Of a DNA stretch of 6,918 bases, positions 6,558 to 6,918 are shown one piece after another. Each line of letters opens with the position of its first letter. Within the stretch, counting starts at the first letter, position 1. Origin of the DNA: an uncultured Clostridia bacterium (GTDB lineage Bacteria; Bacillota; Clostridia; Lachnospirales; Lachnospiraceae); NCBI GenBank assembly GCA_946623485.1, contig CAMORF010000120.1:1-6918 (forward strand), in the 5' to 3' direction. Under the pieces are notes generated by a model, which was not told the origin of the DNA, searched no databases, and worked only from the letters and a program-made list of their open reading frames with translations. Made by a program: the position numbers and the translations under genes.

Positions 6558-6567
6558 GTGGTATACT
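6558..6567 (+). promoter_or_regulatory. Extended -10 promoter for cdaA
   Basis: TATACT (6562-6567) is preceded by TG plus one base (6559-6561), giving the extended -10 form. No good -35 sits at 16-18 bp, which extended -10 promoters can tolerate. Initiation near 6574 would give a leader of about 40 nt ending in the AGGAGG ribosome site (6601-6606). It would let cdaA be transcribed independently of the DUF4317 gene. Confidence 0.5.
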
Positions 6568-6615
6568 GCCACTGACACTTGCTGGAACTGTGCCGAAAAG
6601 AGGAGGAAGGCGAGG

Positions 6616-6918
6616 ATGTTTTCCTGGGTCAATGCCTTCATAACCAGGGTCAACACATACCTTACACGGATGAACCTGCCGAATGTGACAGTGACCCTGA
6701 TCGATATCCTGGAGATCCTGATCCTGGCATGGCTGGTATACCGGCTCCTGAACTGGATCCAGAGCTCTCATGCCTGGACGCTGCTTCGGGGAATCATGGT
6801 GATAGCGGCTGCGCTTGCGGTCATCTACCTGCTGCAGATGGCCACCCTGATCTATATCATTAACCAGGGATTGCGCATCGCGATCATTATCCTTGGCATC
6901 GTCTTACAGCCTGAGCTG
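6616..6918 (+). CDS. cdaA: Diadenylate cyclase CdaA, N-terminal part (cut by right edge)
   Basis: The first 101 codons of a CdaA (DacA/YbbP)-type membrane diadenylate cyclase, which condenses two ATP into cyclic di-AMP, a signal controlling potassium/osmolyte balance and cell-wall homeostasis in Firmicutes. Visible are a short N-terminal stretch, then three hydrophobic helices at about 27-46 (VTLIDILEILILAWLVYRLL), 58-73 and 76-97, and the conserved QPEL (98-101) that normally leads into the DisA_N catalytic domain. The catalytic DGA and RHR motifs lie outside the window, so activity cannot be judged. The start is supported by AGGAGG (6601-6606), 9 nt upstream. In many Firmicutes cdaA is followed by cdaR and glmM; that cannot be checked here. 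Family recognition rests on the three-helix layout and QPEL. Confidence 0.9.
   Translation, partial: MFSWVNAFITRVNTYLTRMNLPNVTVTLIDILEILILAWLVYRLLNWIQSSHAWTLLRGIMVIAAALAVIYLLQMATLIYIINQGLRIAIIILGIVLQPEL

Noticed and set aside
5397..6656. 419-codon open frame on the minus strand, antisense to the DUF4317 gene and the cdaA start
   Set aside because: It is a shadow of a real GC-rich gene: it covers a recognised family on the other strand, and its translation resembles no protein I know.

Overview
This 6.9 kb window looks like an ordinary chromosomal housekeeping stretch from a moderately GC-rich Firmicute, most likely a clostridial gut anaerobe near Lachnospiraceae. That is inferred from gene content (a DUF4317 protein, a CdaA-type diadenylate cyclase, an AEC permease beside argS), from strong AGGAGG-like ribosome binding sites, and from codon use mixing G/C and A/T third positions. 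No rRNA, tRNA, insertion sequence, phage gene, CRISPR array or defence island is visible.

Left part (1-4365, all plus strand): the 3' end of an unrecognised gene carrying a 39-bp, 13-residue tandem repeat enters from the left edge and overlaps the start of rarA (replication fork maintenance ATPase) by 14 nt. A 96-bp gap with a small hairpin follows, then argS (arginyl-tRNA synthetase), then an AEC-family permease 6 bp after argS. The spacing suggests one transcription unit of at least argS plus the permease, probably fed from upstream.

Middle (4386-5231, minus strand): a ComF-family zinc-ribbon phosphoribosyltransferase-like protein converges on the permease with only 20 bp between the stop codons. 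No classical terminator lies in that gap, but a strong 13-bp stem lies inside the 3' end of comF.

Right part (5232-6918, plus strand): a divergent intergenic region of about 190 bp with two perfect dyads and a candidate promoter leads into a DUF4317 protein of unknown function. A 76-bp gap with an extended -10 promoter follows, then the first 101 codons of cdaA, the membrane diadenylate cyclase that makes c-di-AMP, cut by the right edge.

The most useful observations are the hidden partial repeat gene overlapping rarA, the resulting correction of the rarA start, the structured leader of the DUF4317 gene, and the DUF4317-cdaA adjacency. I found no convincing undescribed multi-gene system here.
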